A stretch of 64,000 nucleotides of DNA from Pseudonocardia phyllosphaerae (GTDB taxonomy: Bacteria > Actinomycetota > Actinomycetes > Mycobacteriales > Pseudonocardiaceae): NCBI RefSeq assembly GCF_046546475.1, contig NZ_JBKGXS010000004.1:248001-312000 (forward strand). The letters are read 5' to 3'. The translations under genes and the position numbers were made by a program. Below are positions 34,102-42,422 of this stretch, one piece after another (positions within the stretch are counted from its first letter, which is position 1; each line of letters begins with the position of its first letter). Below the pieces are notes generated by a model that was given only the letters and a program-made list of their open reading frames with translations, made no database searches and was not told the origin of the DNA.

Positions 34102-34718
34102 CGCGAGCGGCCCAGGCCGGACAGCGCGGTGCGCAGCAGCACCGATGCGTCGGCGTCCGGGGACGCGGCCAGCACCCCGTCGACGGCCTGTTCCGCGGGC
34201 TTCTGCGGGAACCCGAGACCGAGCAGCGCCTCGACGACCTGCTCGCGGACCCCGAGCACCGGCGAGGGTGCCGCCGCGGAGGAGGTTCCGGCACCGACGG
34301 CCGCGGTGGCCGGGGCGGGTGCGGCCACCTTGTCGCGCAGCTCGACGACCAGGCGTTCGGCGCTCTTGCGGCCGACGCCGGGGATGCGGGTGAGGACGGC
34401 GAGGTCGGCGTCGGCGATCGCGGCGCGCAGCGTGTCCGGTTCCAGCACCGCGATCGTCGCCAGCGCCAGGCGCGGGCCGATCCCGGAGACCGTCTGCAGC
34501 AGCAGGAACAGCTCGCGTTCCTCGGTGTCGGCGAACCCGAACAGGGTCAGCGACTCCTCGCGGACGACGAGCGTGGTCGCCAGCCGGGCCTCGTCACCAC
34601 GCCGCAGCCGGGACAGCGTGTTCGGGGTGGCGTGGACGGCCAGCCCCACCCCACCGACCTCGACGACGGCATGGTCCAGCCCGATCTCGAGCACCGGCCC
34701 CCGTACGGAGTGGATCAC
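34098..34718 (-). CDS. ruvA: Holliday junction-binding protein RuvA
   Basis: 206 residues. OB-fold domain I (MIHSVRGPVLEIGLDHAVVEVGGVG in pattern), HhH domain II (TVSGIGPRLALATIAVL and LTRIPGVGRKSAERLVVELRDK), an Ala/Pro linker and the RuvB-binding domain III (VEALLGLGFPQKPAEQAVDGVL). GTG 34718 overlaps the ruvC stop (GTGA). Confidence 0.95.
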   Translation of the reverse strand: MIHSVRGPVLEIGLDHAVVEVGGVGLAVHATPNTLSRLRRGDEARLATTLVVREESLTLFGFADTEERELFLLLQTVSGIGPRLALATIAVLEPDTLRAAIADADLAVLTRIPGVGRKSAERLVVELRDKVAAPAPATAAVGAGTSSAAAPSPVLGVREQVVEALLGLGFPQKPAEQAVDGVLAASPDADASVLLRTALSGLGRSR

Positions 34719-35446
34719 TGATCGGTTCCCTTCCCGCGAACGGTCGTTCGACGCGGCACGCTACCGGTCGGCCGCCCGGCGGCCGCGCGCGCCGCCCAGG
34801 CGGCGGCCTCGTCCCCGGAGCGGGTGCCGCGGGCGGCCTGCGCGGCGGCGGCCCACTGCTCGGCGGCCGTCGGTGTCGTGGCGCCCTGCTGCGCGCGGGC
34901 CTCGGCGAGCCGGGCCCGGTGGACGGCGGCGAGCTCGTCGGCGCGGGCGCGGGCCTGCGCCATCCGGTCGAGCATCGGCGAGCGCCAGCAGTGGCAGATC
35001 GCGAGGGCGAGCGCGTCGGCGGCGTCGGCGGGTTTCGGCGGGGTGTCGAGCCCGAGCACGCGGGTGACCATGGCGGTGACCTGGGCCTTCCCGGCCCGGC
35101 CCTCGCCGGTGACGGCGGCCTTCACCTCGCTGGGGGTGTGGAACGCGACCGGCAGCCCGGCCCGCGCGGCGATCAGTGCGACGACGCCGCTGGCCTGCGC
35201 GGTGCCCATGACGGTGGAGACGTTGTGCTGGCTGAACACCCGCTCGACGGCGAGCACGTCCGGCCGGTGCCGGGCGACCCAGCGCTCGACCTCGTCGGCG
35301 ACGGCCAGCAGCCGGCGCTCCAGGGGCAGGTCCGTGCCGCTGCGGACGACGCCGACGTCGACGAACCCCACCGAGCGTCCCGCTCCGGACTCGACGACCC
35401 CGATCCCGCACCGGGTCAGCCCGGGGTCGACCCCCAGCACGCGCAC
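34715..35446 (-). CDS. ruvC: Crossover junction endodeoxyribonuclease RuvC
   Basis: 243 residues, longer than the usual 170-190 because of an Ala-rich tail after residue 180. RNase H fold with catalytic D in VLGVDPGLTRCGIG, E in VLAVERVFSQHN, and the C-terminal DAADALALAICHCW pair. GTG 35446 (VRVLGVDPG) was chosen: GGAAGG lies 8 bases before it and the sequence matches mycobacterial RuvC. A further in-frame GTG lies 9 bases upstream. A degenerate LexA box is found 16 bases upstream. Confidence 0.95.
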   Translation of the reverse strand: MRVLGVDPGLTRCGIGVVESGAGRSVGFVDVGVVRSGTDLPLERRLLAVADEVERWVARHRPDVLAVERVFSQHNVSTVMGTAQASGVVALIAARAGLPVAFHTPSEVKAAVTGEGRAGKAQVTAMVTRVLGLDTPPKPADAADALALAICHCWRSPMLDRMAQARARADELAAVHRARLAEARAQQGATTPTAAEQWAAAAQAARGTRSGDEAAAWAARAAAGRPTGSVPRRTTVRGKGTDQ

Positions 35447-35461
35447 CCGCGCCACCCCTTC

Positions 35462-35477
35462 CCGCACGCCTGTTCGA
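35462..35477. promoter_or_regulatory. Degenerate LexA box upstream of ruvC
   Basis: CCGCACGCCTGTTCGA keeps one perfect half (GTTCGA) and 4 of 6 positions of the other, 10 of 12 overall against TCGAAC-N4-GTTCGA. It lies 16 bases upstream of the ruvC GTG. Weak LexA control of ruvCAB is known in mycobacteria, which makes the match more credible. Confidence 0.5.
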
Positions 35478-35583
35478 ACCCGCACGGTACCGGGCGCGGT
35501 TGCCGGGCCGTCCGGGGCGCGCCGAGGGGTCTCCGCGAACCCACCGGGCCGGTCACGGCCGCGGCAGCGCGTACCCCCACCCG

Positions 35584-35644
35584 CGAGATGCTTCACCTGC
35601 TGAGCCGTCTCCGGAGAATGTGTCAGCAGCTGAAGGAGATCTCG
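35584..35644. repeat. Dispersed inverted repeat, copy B, probable polA terminator
   Basis: Left arm CGAGATGCTTCACCTGCTGA (35584-35603) pairs with TCAGCAGCTGAAGGAGATCTCG region (35623-35644) with one mismatch and a small bulge. The middle, CCGTCTCCGGAGAATG, resembles the CGTCTCTCCGGAATG of copy A at 26.06 kb; arms also align (TCACC..CTGAG, TCAGCAG.TGA). Confidence 0.7.
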
Positions 35645-35714
35645 GCCACCTTCCCGCCGGGCACTTGCGCAGCCGAACTCCGGCCGCCCCGCGCAACCGC
35701 CCGGCCGCCCGACC

Positions 35715-38516
35715 TCAGTGCGCCGCGGAGTCCCAGGTGCGCCCGTAACCGACCGAGGCCTCCAGCGGCACCGACAGGTCCGCCGCGGCCGCCATCTCCC
35801 GGCGCACCAGCTTCTCCAGCTCGGCGTGCTCGCCGTCGGCGACCTCGAGCACGAGCTCGTCGTGCACCTGCAGCAGCATCCGGCTGGCCAGGCCCTCGTC
35901 GCCGAGCGCGCGGCGGACGTTGAGCATCGCGACCTTGATGATGTCCGCGGCGCTGCCCTGGATCGGGGCGTTGAGCGCCATCCGCTCGGCCATCTCCCGG
36001 CGCTGACGGTTGTCGCTGGTCAGGTCGGGCAGGTAGCGGCGCCGGCCCATGATCGTCGCGGTGTAGCCGTCCTTGCGGGCCTGGTCGACGACGCCGGCGA
36101 GGTAGTCCCGCACCCCGCCGAACCCGGCGAAGTAGTCGTCCATCAGGCCCTTGGCCTCGTCGGTCGAGATCCGCAGCTGCCCGGACAGGCCGTACGCCGA
36201 CAGGCCGTAGGCCAGGCCGTAGTTCATCGCCTTGATCTTGGCGCGCTGCTCGACCGAGACCTCGCCTGCGTCGACGCCGAACACCCGGGCGGCGGTCTCG
36301 GCGTGGAAGTCGTGCTGCGAGCGGAACGCCTCGATCAGCGCCGCGTCCTCGGACAGGTGCGCCATGATCCGCATCTCGATCTGGCTGTAGTCCGCGGTCA
36401 TCAGCTCCGCGAACGGCTCCCCCGCCGGCCCGCTGCCGACGACGAACGCGTCCCGGATCCGGCGCCCCGCGGCGGTGCGGATCGGCACGTTCTGCAGGTT
36501 CGGGTCGGTCGAGGACAGCCGCCCGGTCGCGGCGATCGTCTGCGAGTAGGTGGTGTGGATGCGGCCGTCGTCGGCGACGGTCTTGATCAGCCCGTCGACG
36601 GTGACCTTGAGCCGGGTCGCGTCCCGGTGCGCCAGCAGGTGCGCCAGGAAGGGGTGCTCGGTCTGCTCGTAGAGGTTCTGCAGCGCGTCGGCGTCGGTGG
36701 TGTAGCCGGTCTTGGTGCGCTTGGTCTTCGGCATCTCCAGCTCGTCGAACAGGACGACCTGCAGCTGCTTCGGCGAGCCGAGGTTGATCTCCTTGCCGAT
36801 CACCTCGTACGCCTGCCGCGCGGCCTCGCGCACCTGCGCGCCGAAGTCGGACTCCAGGTCCGACAGCGTCCCGGAGTCCACCGCGATGCCCGCGGCCTCG
36901 CAGTCGGCCAGCACGAACGCCAGCGGCAGCTCCAGGTCGGCGAGCAGCTCGGTGCCGCCGCGCTCGGCCAGCTCGGCGTCGAGCGCGTCGGCCAGCTCCG
37001 ACACCGCCGACGCGGCCAGCATCTCCTGCTGCGCGGCCTGGGAGTCGGCCTCCTCCTCGCCGCCGAGCAGCGACAGCTGCCCGTCGCCGGGGGCATCGGT
37101 GCGCAGCTCGCGGCGCAGGTAGCGCAGCGCCAGGTCGGCCAGGTCGAACGTCCGCTGACCGGGCCGCGCGAGGTACGCCGCGAGCGCGGTGTCGCTGGTC
37201 AGCCCGCCCAGGGTCCAGCCGCGGGCGCGCAGCGCGTGCAGCGCCGGCTTCACGTCGTGGGTCGCCTTCGGGACCGTGGCGTCGGACAGCCACTCCCCGA
37301 GCGCGGCCTCGTCGTCCGGGGTCAGGTCGGTGACGGCCAGGTACGCCGTCTGCGGGACCCCGGCGTCGGCGCCTGCGGCGCGCGCCTCGACGGTCGGCTC
37401 GCCGGTGGCCAGTGCGATCCCGGCGACGTCGCGGGCCGCGACCGGGCCGGTGATCCCGGCGAACGCGACCGCGACGCGGCGGCCGTCGCGGGCGTGGGTG
37501 TCGAGCCAGGCCCGCACCCCGCCCGGGGCGAGGACCTCACCGGCGATCTCGAAGCCGCCGTCGGCCTCGGGCTCGGCGGACTGCAGGGTCGCGAACAGCC
37601 GCTCGCGCAGCACCCGGAACTCCAGCTCGTCGAACAGCCGGTGCACCGCGTCCCGGTCCCAGGGGCGCACCTCGAGCTGCGCCGGGTCGGTACCGAGGTC
37701 GACGTCTCGGACCAGTTCGGTGAGCTGCCGGTTGAGCAGCACGTTGGCCAGGTTGGCGCGCAGGTTGTCGCCCGCCTTGCCCTTCACCTCGTCGACCCGG
37801 TCGGTCAGCTCGGCCAGCGAGCCGAACTCGCGCACCCACTTGGCGGCGGTCTTCTCCCCCACCCCCGGGATCGAGGGCAGGTTGTCCGAGGGGTCCCCGC
37901 GCAGTGCCGCGAAGTCCGGGTACTGGGTGGGGGTGAGCCCGTAGCGCTTGTCGACCTCGGCGGGGTCGATCCGGCCGAGGTCGGAGACGCCGCGCTTGGG
38001 GTAGAGCACCGTGACGTTGTCGGTGACCAGCTGGAACGCGTCCCGGTCGCCGGTGGTGATGAGCACGTCGAAGTCCTCGGCCTCGGCCTGGGTGGCGAGG
38101 GTGGCGATGAGGTCGTCGGCCTCGTAGCCGTCGACGGCGAACACCGGGATGTTCAGCGCGCCCAGCACCTCCTTGACCAGGTCGATCTGGCCGCGGAAGT
38201 CGTCCGGGGTGGCGGACCGGTTCGCCTTGTAGTCGGCGAAGCGCTCCGCGCGGAACGTCTTGCGGGACACGTCGAACGCCACCGCGAGGTGGGTCGGCTC
38301 CTCGTCGCGCAGCAGGTTGATCAGCATCGAGGTGAAGCCGTAGACGGCGTTCGTGGTCTGCCCGGTGCCGGTGCGGAAGTTCTCCGCGGGCAGCGCGAAG
38401 AACGCGCGGTAGGCCAGCGAGTGGCCGTCGAGCAGCAGCAGCCGGGGCCGGTCCGGGGCCTTCTTCGCCGGCGTGCCGGAGGCCTTCTTGGCTGTGTTCT
38501 GCGTCGCGGTGCTCAT
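35715..38516 (-). CDS. polA: DNA polymerase I
   Basis: 933 residues. 5'-3' exonuclease domain at the N-terminus (LLLLDGHSLAYRAFFALP, GYEADDLIATLA, GDPSDNLPSIPGVGEKTA). The middle 3'-5' exonuclease-like domain lacks the usual acidic residues, so no proofreading is expected, as in other actinobacteria. Family A polymerase: motif A MTADYSQIEMRIMAHL, motif B RAKIKAMNYGLAYGLSAYGL, motif C LLQVHDELVLEV. Okazaki fragment processing and excision repair. ATG 38516 after a short unrelated stretch. Placed between ruvC and yebC, a position not used in M. tuberculosis. Confidence 0.96.
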   Translation of the reverse strand: MSTATQNTAKKASGTPAKKAPDRPRLLLLDGHSLAYRAFFALPAENFRTGTGQTTNAVYGFTSMLINLLRDEEPTHLAVAFDVSRKTFRAERFADYKANRSATPDDFRGQIDLVKEVLGALNIPVFAVDGYEADDLIATLATQAEAEDFDVLITTGDRDAFQLVTDNVTVLYPKRGVSDLGRIDPAEVDKRYGLTPTQYPDFAALRGDPSDNLPSIPGVGEKTAAKWVREFGSLAELTDRVDEVKGKAGDNLRANLANVLLNRQLTELVRDVDLGTDPAQLEVRPWDRDAVHRLFDELEFRVLRERLFATLQSAEPEADGGFEIAGEVLAPGGVRAWLDTHARDGRRVAVAFAGITGPVAARDVAGIALATGEPTVEARAAGADAGVPQTAYLAVTDLTPDDEAALGEWLSDATVPKATHDVKPALHALRARGWTLGGLTSDTALAAYLARPGQRTFDLADLALRYLRRELRTDAPGDGQLSLLGGEEEADSQAAQQEMLAASAVSELADALDAELAERGGTELLADLELPLAFVLADCEAAGIAVDSGTLSDLESDFGAQVREAARQAYEVIGKEINLGSPKQLQVVLFDELEMPKTKRTKTGYTTDADALQNLYEQTEHPFLAHLLAHRDATRLKVTVDGLIKTVADDGRIHTTYSQTIAATGRLSSTDPNLQNVPIRTAAGRRIRDAFVVGSGPAGEPFAELMTADYSQIEMRIMAHLSEDAALIEAFRSQHDFHAETAARVFGVDAGEVSVEQRAKIKAMNYGLAYGLSAYGLSGQLRISTDEAKGLMDDYFAGFGGVRDYLAGVVDQARKDGYTATIMGRRRYLPDLTSDNRQRREMAERMALNAPIQGSAADIIKVAMLNVRRALGDEGLASRMLLQVHDELVLEVADGEHAELEKLVRREMAAAADLSVPLEASVGYGRTWDSAAH

Positions 38517-38551
38517 CGGCGGCGAGTCTAGAACCGACCCCCGACAGCGAA

Positions 38552-38583
38552 CGCGGCCGCGCCCCGGGTGGGACACGGCCGCG
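38552..38583. terminator. GC hairpin downstream of yebC
   Basis: CGCGGCCG (38552-38559) and CGGCCGCG (38576-38583) form an 8-base stem with a 16-base loop, 30 bases past the yebC stop on the minus strand and just before the polA start. No T-run. Confidence 0.5.
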
Positions 38584-38613
38584 CACGGTGTAGGGCTCGG
38601 AGCCCGCCGGGGG

Positions 38614-39360
38614 TCAGACCTCTGCCATGACCTCGTCGGGGGCGTCGAAGTTCGACCAGACGTTCTGCACGTCGTCGGAGTCCTCGAGCGCCTCGATCAG
38701 CCGCACGATCTTGCGGGCGCCGTCGAGGTCGACCTCGACGTTCATCGACGGGATGAACGTGGCGTCCGCCGAGTCGTAGTCGATGCCGTTCTCCTGCAGC
38801 GCCTTGCGCACGGCGACGACGTCGGTGGCCTCGGAGACGACCTCCCAGCTCTCGCCGAGGTCGTTCACGTCCTCGGCACCCGCGTCGAGGACGGCCATGA
38901 GCACGTCCTCCTCGGACAGGTCGCCCTTGGGCAGTACGACGACGCCCTTCCGGCTGAACATGTAGGCCACCGAGTTCGGGTCGGCCATCGTCCCGCCGTT
39001 GCGGGTCATGGCCGTGCGGACCTCGGTCGCCGCCCGGTTCTTGTTGTCGGTCAGGCACTCGATGAGGACGGCGACGCCGTTCGGCCCGTAGCCCTCGTAG
39101 GTGATCGTCTGGTACTCCGCGCCACCCGCGTCCGCACCGGAGCCGCGCTTGACCGCGCGCTCGATGTTGTCGTTCGGGACCGAGGTCTTCTTCGCCTTCT
39201 GGATGGCGTCGAAGAGCGTCGGGTTGGCGTCGGGGTCACCGCCGCCGGTGCGGGCCGCGACCTCGATGTTCTTGATCAGCTTCGCGAACATCTTGCCGCG
39301 GCGGGCGTCGATCACGGCCTTCTTGTGCTTGGTCGTCGCCCACTTGGAGTGGCCGCTCAT
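38614..39360 (-). CDS. YebC/PmpR family protein, TACO1-like
   Basis: 248 residues from ATG 39360 (MSGHSKWATTKHKKA, the invariant family start). It has three domains as usual: the helical N-terminal part, GGAEYQTITYEGYGPNGVAVLIECLTDNKNR (by pattern) and the acidic C-terminal part. Family members were called transcription regulators; recent work shows a role in easing ribosome stalling at proline stretches, and some bind DNA. Usually next to pdxT and ruvC; here polA has slipped in on one side and ctpC on the other. Confidence 0.93.
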   Translation of the reverse strand: MSGHSKWATTKHKKAVIDARRGKMFAKLIKNIEVAARTGGGDPDANPTLFDAIQKAKKTSVPNDNIERAVKRGSGADAGGAEYQTITYEGYGPNGVAVLIECLTDNKNRAATEVRTAMTRNGGTMADPNSVAYMFSRKGVVVLPKGDLSEEDVLMAVLDAGAEDVNDLGESWEVVSEATDVVAVRKALQENGIDYDSADATFIPSMNVEVDLDGARKIVRLIEALEDSDDVQNVWSNFDAPDEVMAEV

Positions 39361-39606
39361 CGGCTCGTCTGCCCACCTCTCGTGCTCGGGACCGCGCGCG
39401 GGGAGCGCGCCGGTCCGGGGCAGGCCGCCCACGCACCGTGCACCTCGTGAACGGCTGGAGACGGACCGGGCGGAGCCCGGACCTCCGTTCACGACGCACC
39501 GCGGTCACGCCGACCTGCGGGAACCCCTCGATGCTACCGGCGTATGCCACGCCGGCCCGCCGCGGGCCGACACGATCCGGCGACATCCCCCGTTCATCCG
39601 ACATAT

Positions 39607-39622
39607 GCGTAGTCGACTATGC
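39607..39622. promoter_or_regulatory. Palindrome 1 upstream of DUF1490-ctpC, operator candidate
   Basis: GCGTAGTCGACTATGC: the inner TAGTCGACTA is perfectly symmetric and the outer GC/GC pairs match, with one mismatched pair. It lies 95 bases before the DUF1490 start. A metal-sensing repressor (ArsR, MntR/DtxR or similar) is a reasonable guess; none is encoded nearby. Confidence 0.45.
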
Positions 39623-39661
39623 TTCATTGCCGTAGGTCCCGCCTCGCAGCGGGTACTAACC

Positions 39662-39676
39662 TGACAACCGTTGTCA
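39662..39676. promoter_or_regulatory. Palindrome 2 upstream of DUF1490-ctpC, operator candidate
   Basis: TGACAAC-c-GTTGTCA, perfect 7-base arms around one base, 41 bases before the DUF1490 GTG. Its position suggests a site at or just after the transcription start. Confidence 0.5.
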
Positions 39677-39716
39677 TCCCGGCGCCCGTCCGGCGCCGGC
39701 CTCGAGAGGAGAGCAC

Positions 39717-40001
39717 GTGTTCGGAGCAGTTGCGGGCAAGGCCGTCGGGTTCGTGGTGAGCGGCCTCGCCGGCGCCGTCGCCTACGACGGAGTCAAGAAG
39801 GTCGCCCGCTCCGGTGCGGTGCGCGAGGCCGCGGTCTCGGTGACCACCCTGGGTCTGCGCGGCGCGCGTGCCGCCGAGACCGGTGCCGAGAAGGCCCGCC
39901 TGGCCACCGGCGACATCGTCAGTGAGGCGCGCGGCCGGCTCGGCGAGGAGGCCCCCGCCCCGGGCAAGGACTCCGGGCACGGCCACGACCACGAGCACTG
40001 A
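39717..40001 (+). CDS. DUF1490 family protein, PacL-type metal-binding partner of a P1B ATPase
   Basis: 94 residues from GTG 39717 with GAGGAG 6 bases upstream. A hydrophobic N-terminal segment (AVAGKAVGFVVSGLAGAVAYDGV) should insert in the membrane. A helical Ala/Arg/Glu region follows, and the protein ends in GHGHDHEH. The M. tuberculosis homologue next to ctpC (Rv3269, PacL1) binds zinc through a similar His/Asp C-terminus and stabilises the pump; the same role is inferred. It is directly upstream of the ATPase, in the same reading frame. Confidence 0.88.
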   Translation: MFGAVAGKAVGFVVSGLAGAVAYDGVKKVARSGAVREAAVSVTTLGLRGARAAETGAEKARLATGDIVSEARGRLGEEAPAPGKDSGHGHDHEH

Positions 40002-40055
40002 TCCCGTACCCCTGAACCTCCGGGTCCACGGCGTCACCGAGCGAGGCGAGCACCC

Positions 40056-42422
40056 CTGAGTACCGACACCCAGCCCCAGCACAGCACCGAGATCGTCGTC
40101 ACCGGCGCGTCCGGTGACTCCGGTCCCGCCGGTGTCACCGTCGTCAGCGAGGCCGCGGGCCGGGTCCGGTTCGCCGTGCCCGCGCTGCACGGCCGGGTGG
40201 CGCTGGCCGTCGCCGTCGAGGACGCGGTGGACCACGTCGCCGGCGTCCGTCAGGTCCACGCCTACCCGCGCACCGGCAACGTCGTGGTCTGGTACCAGCG
40301 GGGCCGCTGCGACCGCACCGAGCTGGTCGAGGCGATCACCAAGGGGCTCGGCTCCGACGCCGAGGCCACCGCGGACCGCACTCCGCGCTCGGCGGACACC
40401 CACAACGGGGAGCTGGCCCGGCTCGTCGTCGGCGGGCTGGCGCTGTTCGCGCTCGGGTTCCGGCGCTACGGGCTGCGCCGCCCACCGATGCTGGGCACGA
40501 CCAGCCGCACCGTCGCCACCGGTGTCACGATCTTCACCGGCTACCCGTTCCTCAAGGGCGCCGTGCGTTCGCTGTTCGGGGGCCGCGGCGCCGGCACCGA
40601 CGCGCTGGTCTCCGCGGCGACCGTGGCCAGCCTGGTGCTGCGCGAGAACGTCGTCGCGCTCACCGTGCTGTGGCTGCTCAACATCGGCGAGTACCTGCAG
40701 GACCTCACACTGCGCCGGTCCCGCCGGGCGATCTCCGAGCTGCTCACCGGCTCCACCACGACGACCTGGACGCGGGTCGTCTCCCCGGACGGGATCACCA
40801 CCGAGGTCGAGGTCGACATCGCCGACCTGCAGATCGGCGACGAGGTCGTGGTGCACGAGCGGATCGTGCTGCCCGTCGACGGCGAGATCGTCGAGGGCGA
40901 CGGCGTGGTCGACCAGGCCGCGATCACCGGCGAGCAGCTGCCCGTCTCCGTCGCCCCCGGAGCCACGCTGCACGCCGGGTCGGTGCTGCTGCGCGGGCGG
41001 ATCGTCGTGCGCGCCACCGCCGTCGGCCAGGACACCGCGATCGGGCGGATCATCGACCGGGTCGAGCAGGCCCAGGGTGACCGGGCCCCGATCCAGACCG
41101 TCGGCGAGAACTTCTCCCGCCGCTTCGTGCCGGCGTCGTTCCTGCTGTCGGCGCTGACGCTGGTCGTCACCCGCGACGTCCGCCGGGCCATGACGATGCT
41201 GCTCATCGCCTGCCCCTGCGCGGTGGGGCTGTCCACGCCGACGGCGATCTCCGCCGCGATCGGCAACGGCGCGCGCCGCGGCATCCTGATCAAGGGCGGC
41301 GCGCACCTGGAGGCCGCAGGCCGGGTCGACGCGATCGTGTTCGACAAGACCGGCACGCTCACCCAGGGCCGCCCGGTCGTCACCAACGTCATCTCCTTCC
41401 ACGACGGCTGGAAGCCCGAGGACGTGCTGGCCTACGCGGCGTCGTCGGAGATCCACTCCCGGCACCCGCTGGCGCAGGCGGTCATCCGCTCCACCGAGGA
41501 GCGGCGGATCGAGATCCCGCCGCACGAGGAGTGCGAGGTCCTGCTCGGGCAGGGCATGCGGGTGCAGGCCGACGGCCGGGTGCTGCTGATCGGCTCCCGC
41601 GAGCTGCTGCGCGCGCAGGGTGTGTCCGTGCCGCGCAAGGCCGCCGACTGGGTGCGCAAGCTGCAGAAGGCCTCGGAGACACCGCTGCTGCTGGCCGTGG
41701 ACGGCGAGCTGGTCGGCCTGGTCTCGCTGCGCGACACCGTCCGGCCCGAGTCGCGGGAGGTGCTGGAGAAGCTGCGCGCCGACGGTGTGCAGCGGATCGT
41801 GATGCTCACCGGCGACCACCCGCGCACCGCGCAGGCCGTCGCCGAGGAGCTCGGTATCGACGAGTACCGCGCCGAGGTGATGCCCGAGCAGAAGCAGGAC
41901 GTCGTGCGGGCGCTGCAGGCCGACGGGTTCACCGTCGCGATGATCGGGGACGGCACCAACGACGCCCCCGCCCTCGCCCTGGCCGACATCGGCATCGCGA
42001 TGGGGGTGGCCGGTACCGACGTCGCCGTCGAGACCGCGGACGTGGCACTGGCCGCCGACGACCTGGGCGCGCTGCTGGACCTGCGCGACCTGGGGCGTTG
42101 CACGATCACCCTGATCCGGCAGAACTACGGCATGTCGATCGCGGTCAACGCGGCCGGCCTGCTGGTCTCCGCCGCAGGCGCCATGTCGCCGGTGGTCGCG
42201 GCGATCCTGCACAACGCCTCGAGCGTCGCGGTGGTCGCGAACAGCTCGCGGCTGATCCGCTACCGGATCCCGGCGACGGCCCCCGCGGTCGTCGACGGCG
42301 AGGTGGTCGACGGTGCGGTGGCCGACGGCGAGGAGGCCGACGCCTCCCGCGACGCCGACCGGGAGCGCGGGACCGACCTGCGCGGCGACGGGACCGACGC
42401 CAGCGGGGCCTCGCCGGCCTGA
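40056..42422 (+). CDS. ctpC: P1B-type metal-transporting ATPase, CtpC-like (Mn/Zn)
   Basis: 788 residues if started at CTG 40056. The N-terminal heavy-metal-associated-like domain lacks a CxxC (GRVRFAVPALHGRVALAVAV). Core signatures: actuator TGEQLP, ion-pathway CPC in LLIACPCAVGLSTPTAIS, phosphorylation site FDKTGTLTQG, and hinge GDGTNDAPALALADIGIAMG. The C-terminus is acidic and repetitive. No ATG, GTG or TTG lies in frame between the DUF1490 stop and GTG 40176. A start at 40176 would cut the first strand of the N-domain, so CTG with GAGG upstream is preferred. Exports Mn or Zn by analogy with mycobacterial CtpC. Confidence 0.92.
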   Translation: MSTDTQPQHSTEIVVTGASGDSGPAGVTVVSEAAGRVRFAVPALHGRVALAVAVEDAVDHVAGVRQVHAYPRTGNVVVWYQRGRCDRTELVEAITKGLGSDAEATADRTPRSADTHNGELARLVVGGLALFALGFRRYGLRRPPMLGTTSRTVATGVTIFTGYPFLKGAVRSLFGGRGAGTDALVSAATVASLVLRENVVALTVLWLLNIGEYLQDLTLRRSRRAISELLTGSTTTTWTRVVSPDGITTEVEVDIADLQIGDEVVVHERIVLPVDGEIVEGDGVVDQAAITGEQLPVSVAPGATLHAGSVLLRGRIVVRATAVGQDTAIGRIIDRVEQAQGDRAPIQTVGENFSRRFVPASFLLSALTLVVTRDVRRAMTMLLIACPCAVGLSTPTAISAAIGNGARRGILIKGGAHLEAAGRVDAIVFDKTGTLTQGRPVVTNVISFHDGWKPEDVLAYAASSEIHSRHPLAQAVIRSTEERRIEIPPHEECEVLLGQGMRVQADGRVLLIGSRELLRAQGVSVPRKAADWVRKLQKASETPLLLAVDGELVGLVSLRDTVRPESREVLEKLRADGVQRIVMLTGDHPRTAQAVAEELGIDEYRAEVMPEQKQDVVRALQADGFTVAMIGDGTNDAPALALADIGIAMGVAGTDVAVETADVALAADDLGALLDLRDLGRCTITLIRQNYGMSIAVNAAGLLVSAAGAMSPVVAAILHNASSVAVVANSSRLIRYRIPATAPAVVDGEVVDGAVADGEEADASRDADRERGTDLRGDGTDASGASPA

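Larger units (their letters stand above)
35447..35714. other. Intergenic region between ruvC start and polA end
   Basis: 268 bases without a gene. It holds the ruvC promoter area with a degenerate SOS box near 35462-35477 and copy B of the dispersed inverted repeat at 35584-35644, which probably ends the polA transcript. Confidence 0.6.
39361..39716. other. Intergenic region between divergent yebC and DUF1490-ctpC genes
   Basis: 356 bases with no credible gene. The yebC side is ordinary GC-rich DNA. The 39590-39680 part is lower in G+C than its surroundings and carries two palindromes (39607-39622 and 39662-39676) and a CCCGC-ctcgca-GCGGG repeat (39638-39653), consistent with a regulated promoter for the metal-ATPase operon. 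Confidence 0.6.

Noticed and set aside
35718..38531. 937-residue open frame on the plus strand
   Set aside because: Exact antisense shadow of polA.
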